Assembly (NCBI GenBank): GCA_964623735.1
Contig: CAZUVE010000119.1
Location: 1 to 8,604 of the forward strand
Reading direction: 5' to 3'
Length of the DNA stretch: 8,604 bases
Source: SW-9-67-25 sp964623735
GTDB taxonomy: Archaea > Halobacteriota > Halobacteria > Halobacteriales > Haloarculaceae
Shown piece by piece: positions 6,044-8,604 of this stretch (position 1 is its first letter; each line of letters opens with the position of its first letter). A program made the position numbers and the translations under genes. The notes below the pieces were generated by a model that saw only the letters and a program-made list of their open reading frames with translations, searched no databases and was not told where the DNA came from.

Positions 6044-6385
6044 GTGACTGCCGAGCACCCGGCAGTGGCCGCCGACGTCGAGCGGACGGATCGGGCAGTC
6101 GTCACGGCCAGCGACGTCTCGCGGTCGTTCGGAGACCTGTCGGTACTCGTACTGTCGGCTATAACTACGTGAAGATGTTCGGCACCCCGGGGTGCCGATA
6201 CTGCTCACGCGCGGAGAGCCGACAGTATCAACAGCGCGTTCAGAGGCCTCGTCTTCCGGCTGAGCCTCGCACCGACGGGCGCGTCGGTTCCGGATGGTCC
6301 GGGATCTGTGGTCGCCGTTGTCGGCCTTCTCGGGTGGTGGCTCCTCGTCCTCGTGACTGCGACCGTCACAGCCTGGCTGGCCTGA
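6044..6385 (+). pseudogene. Remnant of an ABC-transporter gene or operon, split by a palindromic element
   Basis: A GTG with a good ribosome binding site opens 42 codons reading VTAEHPAVAADVERTDRAVV and then TASDVSRSFGDLSVL. The latter resembles the first strand and A-loop region of an ABC ATPase, where a D-G-V-S-L stretch and then Walker A should follow. Instead the reading runs into a 78-base palindromic element and stops at TGA (6170-6172). After the element the same frame continues without a start codon: NSAFRGLVFRLSLAPTGASV, then PDGPGSVVAVVGLLGWWLLV and LVTATVTAWLA before TGA (6383-6385). This has one hydrophobic helix and looks like the C-terminus of a membrane protein, perhaps the partner permease. 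Codon choice (G/C at third positions) is gene-like in both pieces. I infer a large internal deletion of an ATPase-permease pair, with the element at the join. One decayed membrane protein is the alternative. Confidence 0.45.
6150..6227. repeat. 78-bp interrupted palindrome (MITE- or REP-like element)
   Basis: All arms share one symmetry centre between 6188 and 6189. The outer arms TACTGTCGGCT (6150-6160) and AGCCGACAGTA (6217-6227) are perfect 11-bp inverted repeats. CGTGA (6168-6172) pairs with TCACG (6205-6209). The centre TCGGCACCCCGGGGTGCCGA (6179-6198) is a perfect 20-bp palindrome. The unpaired stretches between blocks are of equal length on the two sides. Such a structure folds into one long hairpin as RNA or single-stranded DNA. 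Related partial copies occur at 4978-5004 and 6386-6396. No transposase is present in the window and no target-site duplication is clear. Confidence 0.65.
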
Positions 6386-6396
6386 TACTGCCGGCT
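6386..6396 (+). repeat. Single arm of the palindromic repeat family
   Basis: TACTGCCGGCT differs by one base from the outer arm TACTGTCGGCT of the 6150-6227 element; with two bases upstream the match to the reverse complement of 6217-6229 is 12 of 13. It directly follows the TGA that ends the ABC-like remnant and precedes the end of the second USP gene. Confidence 0.4.
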
Positions 6397-6417
6397 GTAC
6401 TCCGCTGACGCGCTTTC

Positions 6418-7314
6418 TCACCCCGGTTCTCGCCGTCCCTCCTCCCTGCTGTTGACCGCCACAACGGGTATCTCGGCACGTCTGACCACCCGTTCGGTCG
6501 TACTTCCCAGGAGATACCTGTCGAGGCCCGTTCGACCCTGCGTTCCCATCGTAACTATGTCGATGTCGTTGTCGTCTACGTACGCCAGGATGTCCTCCGC
6601 GGGAGAGCCTCTCCGAACGACCGGGACGGCGTCGAGACCGCTCGCTCGTGCTCGCGTCGCGATCTGCTCGGTTACGCGTTCGCCCTCCGATTCGAGTCCG
6701 GTCAGCAATCCCGCCGGCCGGGTGGTGCTGGCCGCGCCGCCGACGTCGACCACGTGGATGGAGTGGACGCGTGCTCCCGTCGCCTCCGCGATAGCGAGTC
6801 CGTGGTCGACGGCGGTGGCCGCCGCCTCGCTCCCGTCAGTCGGTAGCAGAACGTCGTCGTAGCCGTCGTCGACCCGACTTCGCTCGGTCGCGCGAACGGT
6901 GAGCACCGGGACGTCGCTCTTCCGGACGACGCGTTCGCTGACACTTCCCCAGACGTAGCGGCTCACACCCGTCCGACCGTGGGTGCCCATCGCAACCAGT
7001 TCTACCCCGCGCTCGTCCGCGTAGTCGAGGATCGCCCCGGACGGACGCCCCTCGATAACTGCTGTACGCAGGCGTTCGGACGTCTCCACCGTCGTCGCGA
7101 TCTCCTCGGTAGCTTCCCGGCCTTGCTCTCTGAGGCGGGCGACGAACTCCTCGCTCACGCCGCCCGCGTCGAAGGGGCCGGTCTCGGCCTGCAGGTCAAC
7201 GACGGTGATCACGTGGACGGTCACGTCGAACGCGTCGGCGAGAACCAGCGCGTGTTCGGCCGCTCGACCCGCGTGTTCGCTGCCGTCGGTCGGAATCAGT
7301 ATGTTGTTGTACAT
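6418..7314 (-). CDS. Tandem-domain universal stress protein (UspA family), canonical ATP motif
   Basis: This 298-residue protein has two UspA domains (about 1-142 and 150-290), starting MYNNILIPTDGSEHAG and DVLLPTDGSEAAATAV. Both carry the canonical nucleotide loop G-x2-G-x9-GS: GTHGRTG...WGS (110-124) and GTQGRTG...LLGS (257-271). It is therefore predicted to bind ATP and belong to the ATP-binding USP branch, unlike the USP at 5018-5836, and the two are not recent copies of each other. A short charged tail (EEGRREPG) ends the protein. The ATG at 7314 is chosen because it gives the family-typical N-terminus; 31 more upstream codons are open but not protein-like. TATAAA (minus, 7349-7354) lies about 38 bases before it, giving a leader of around ten bases. 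The physiological trigger is not visible from sequence. Confidence 0.94.
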   Translation of the reverse strand: MYNNILIPTDGSEHAGRAAEHALVLADAFDVTVHVITVVDLQAETGPFDAGGVSEEFVARLREQGREATEEIATTVETSERLRTAVIEGRPSGAILDYADERGVELVAMGTHGRTGVSRYVWGSVSERVVRKSDVPVLTVRATERSRVDDGYDDVLLPTDGSEAAATAVDHGLAIAEATGARVHSIHVVDVGGAASTTRPAGLLTGLESEGERVTEQIATRARASGLDAVPVVRRGSPAEDILAYVDDNDIDIVTMGTQGRTGLDRYLLGSTTERVVRRAEIPVVAVNSREEGRREPG

Positions 7315-7726
7315 CTGGGGAACTGGTTGGACGTTGGGTGCGTGGTCGTTTATACTGTGCCCGAATTCTCGACTGTCGACAATCGTCCACTGCGGACACC
7401 GCCACACCCACCGACGGACTCGGAGTCGCCTCGAAACAGTCCGGCTCCCGGTCGACGTTCCACCCGAACCCTGCCGACTGCTGTAGTGGTGTCGTCGGTC
7501 GAACAGACTGCAGGTTCTCGCGAGCGAAACGTCCGTGGCACGGAATACATCGACATCGACACTGCTCGTATACTGGTCGACGGAACGGTTGATGTAGGGA
7601 TGTTCGAAAGCGTGGGATTCTCCGATTTCGCGTCCGGCCTCCGTGTCGCCATCGAATTATCGCACTGTGGCGTGATATGTTGCCGGGAGCGGGGGCGTTT
7701 TTACCTGGCAGTTTGTTCAGATTGTC
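7315..7726. other. 412-base intergenic region between divergent genes
   Basis: No gene is supported here. Open frames exist on both strands, including one continuing into the aminotransferase region in the wrong frame, but none has a credible start with family-like content. The plus-strand reading of about 7546-7726 (EYIDIDTARILVDGTVDVGM and on) looks mildly protein-like, with no start or recognisable domain, and could be a decayed fragment. The ends hold the promoters of the two flanking genes: TATAAA on minus at 7349-7354 for the USP, TTTTTA on plus at 7698-7703 for the aminotransferase. Confidence 0.5.
7658..7703 (+). promoter_or_regulatory. Leaderless-type promoter of the aminotransferase gene
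   Basis: TTTTTA (7698-7703) lies 24-29 bases before the ATG at 7727, the spacing expected of a haloarchaeal TATA box with transcription starting at or next to the start codon. There is no Shine-Dalgarno sequence. Upstream, TATCGCAC (7658-7665), four bases, GCGTGATA (7670-7677) form an imperfect dyad (six of eight pairs), a weak operator candidate. Confidence 0.5.
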
Positions 7727-8604
7727 ATGAAAGACCCGTCCGAGACCGGTCAACTCGACGTTCCGTCACGCATCCTGATGGGGCCCGGACCCAGCATGAT
7801 CTCGCCACGCGTCCGTCAGGCGATGTCTGCCCCGGCGCTGGGGTACATGGACCCGGACTTTCTCGACGTGCTGGACGACGTTCAGGAACTACTCCGGTAC
7901 ACCTTCCAGACCGACAACGAGTGGACACTGGCCACCAGCGGCACCGGCACCGCCGCGATGGAGACCGCAATCGGCAATCTCGTGGAACCCGGCGACACGA
8001 TGCTCGTCCGGACAAACGGATACTGGGGCGACCGGATGGCACAGATGGCCCGCCGCGTCGGCGGCGAGGTGGCCCCGCTCGACGTTCCGGCGACGGCTCC
8101 GGTGGACCCTGGCGACGTCGAGGCGGCCTTCGCCGAGCACGACATCGACGTGTTCGGGTTCTGCCACGCGGACACCACGACGGGCATCCGCCAGCCCGAC
8201 GTCCCCGAACTCACCGGCATCGCCCGCGAGCACGACGCCTACACCATCATGGACTGTGTCACCTCGCTCTCGGGCGTCGAGGTCCGGGTCGACGACTGGG
8301 GCGTCGACGCCGCGTACGGGAGCCCACAGAAGTGTCTCTCCTGTACGCCCGGCGTGACGCCGCTGACCGTCAACGACCGGGCCCGTGAGAAGATCCTGCA
8401 CCGCGAGACCGACCCCGCGTCCTGGTATCTCGACCTTGCGGGCGTGATGGAGTACTGGGGCGAGGATCCCTCGTACCACCACACTCCCCCGACATCGTCA
8501 CTCTACGGGCTCCGGGAGTCGCTGCGGATGGTTGCCGAGGAGACCCTCAAGGAGCGCTGGGAGCGCCACCGCACGGTGGCGGGCGAACTCGTCGACGGAC
8601 TCGA
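7727..8604 (+). CDS. Class V aminotransferase (alanine-glyoxylate / serine-pyruvate type), 3' end outside window
   Basis: The first 292 residues of a PLP-dependent aminotransferase are present; such proteins usually have 370-400. The family opening MGPGPSMISPRV (18-29), the cofactor phosphate-binding region ATSGTGTAAMET (69-80), HADTTTG (147-153; usually H-x-E-T-S-T-G), the PLP-ring Asp176 in MDCVTSLSG and the Schiff-base Lys202 in GSPQKCL are all visible. The enzyme should transfer an amino group from alanine or serine to glyoxylate or pyruvate. The exact donor, and a possible link to purine or aspartate-derived metabolism seen in some relatives, cannot be told apart here. The ATG at 7727 is chosen because a TATA box lies at the leaderless distance; a downstream Met18 would cut into the conserved start. 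It is transcribed away from the neighbouring USP gene, with no evident operon partner inside the window. Confidence 0.92.
   Translation, partial: MKDPSETGQLDVPSRILMGPGPSMISPRVRQAMSAPALGYMDPDFLDVLDDVQELLRYTFQTDNEWTLATSGTGTAAMETAIGNLVEPGDTMLVRTNGYWGDRMAQMARRVGGEVAPLDVPATAPVDPGDVEAAFAEHDIDVFGFCHADTTTGIRQPDVPELTGIAREHDAYTIMDCVTSLSGVEVRVDDWGVDAAYGSPQKCLSCTPGVTPLTVNDRAREKILHRETDPASWYLDLAGVMEYWGEDPSYHHTPPTSSLYGLRESLRMVAEETLKERWERHRTVAGELVDGL

Noticed and set aside
5836..6105. Minus-strand reading with a hydrophobic end (FPIIENIVAVIFLHTWKRQL)
   Set aside because: It runs through the USP promoter and TATA box and ends at the preferred USP start; the hydrophobic residues come from translating A/T-rich promoter DNA.
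6150..6227. Complete insertion sequence
   Set aside because: The element is only 78 bases with no transposase ORF and no clear target-site duplication, so at most a non-autonomous element.
4255..6396. CRISPR array from the repeated palindromic motifs
   Set aside because: Repeats are few, unevenly spaced, in both orientations and separated by genes; no regular spacer-repeat pattern and no cas genes.
5885..6421. Long minus-strand ORF of 178 codons over the gene-poor region
   Set aside because: Composition is typical of shadow frames in G/C-rich DNA (Arg, Ser, Pro, Gly). The similar GTPGCR readings on both strands are explained by the palindrome.

Overview
The window looks like chromosomal DNA of a haloarchaeon (class Halobacteria). 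The G+C content is high, the proteins are rich in Asp, Glu, Ala and Val and poor in Lys. TATA-like boxes lie about 27 bases upstream of several start codons with little or no leader. One protein carries the PGF-CTERM tail of archaeosortase substrates. I cannot name the genus from sequence alone.

Left part (101-3639): a divergently arranged vitamin B12 (cobalamin) uptake ABC transporter. The surface-anchored binding protein (btuF, minus) faces btuC (permease) and btuD (ATPase), both plus, with btuC and btuD overlapping by four bases. The 60-base btuF/btuC gap holds a shared A/T-rich promoter and a TTTGA-N4-TCAAA dyad. BtuD has an extra C-terminal domain of about 130 residues. A hairpin overlaps the btuD stop codon.

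Middle part (3640-5836): small signalling and stress genes. A two-CBS-domain protein (plus) converges on a pyridoxamine-phosphate-oxidase-like flavin-fold protein (minus), with a strong hairpin between them. A tandem-domain universal stress protein (minus) follows. Its promoter carries a near-perfect 21-base dyad just upstream of the TATA box.

Right part (5837-8604): a gene-poor stretch with what looks like a collapsed ABC-transporter locus. It has a good ribosome binding site and start, an ATPase-like N-terminus, a 78-base interrupted palindrome, then a membrane-protein-like C-terminus. A second, canonical tandem universal stress protein follows (minus), then a 412-base non-coding gap, then a class V aminotransferase (plus, cut by the window end) with a leaderless-type promoter.

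The most interesting signal is not a gene. A TACTG[T/C]CGGCT motif recurs near gene 3' ends. Its fullest form is the 78-base palindrome at 6150-6227. A degenerate half-copy at 4978-5004 lies in inverted orientation, so the first stress-protein gene is bracketed by 15-base perfect inverted repeats. This points to a small palindromic repeat or MITE family, possibly tied to the decay of the neighbouring gene. No CRISPR array, tRNA, rRNA or intact transposase was seen.
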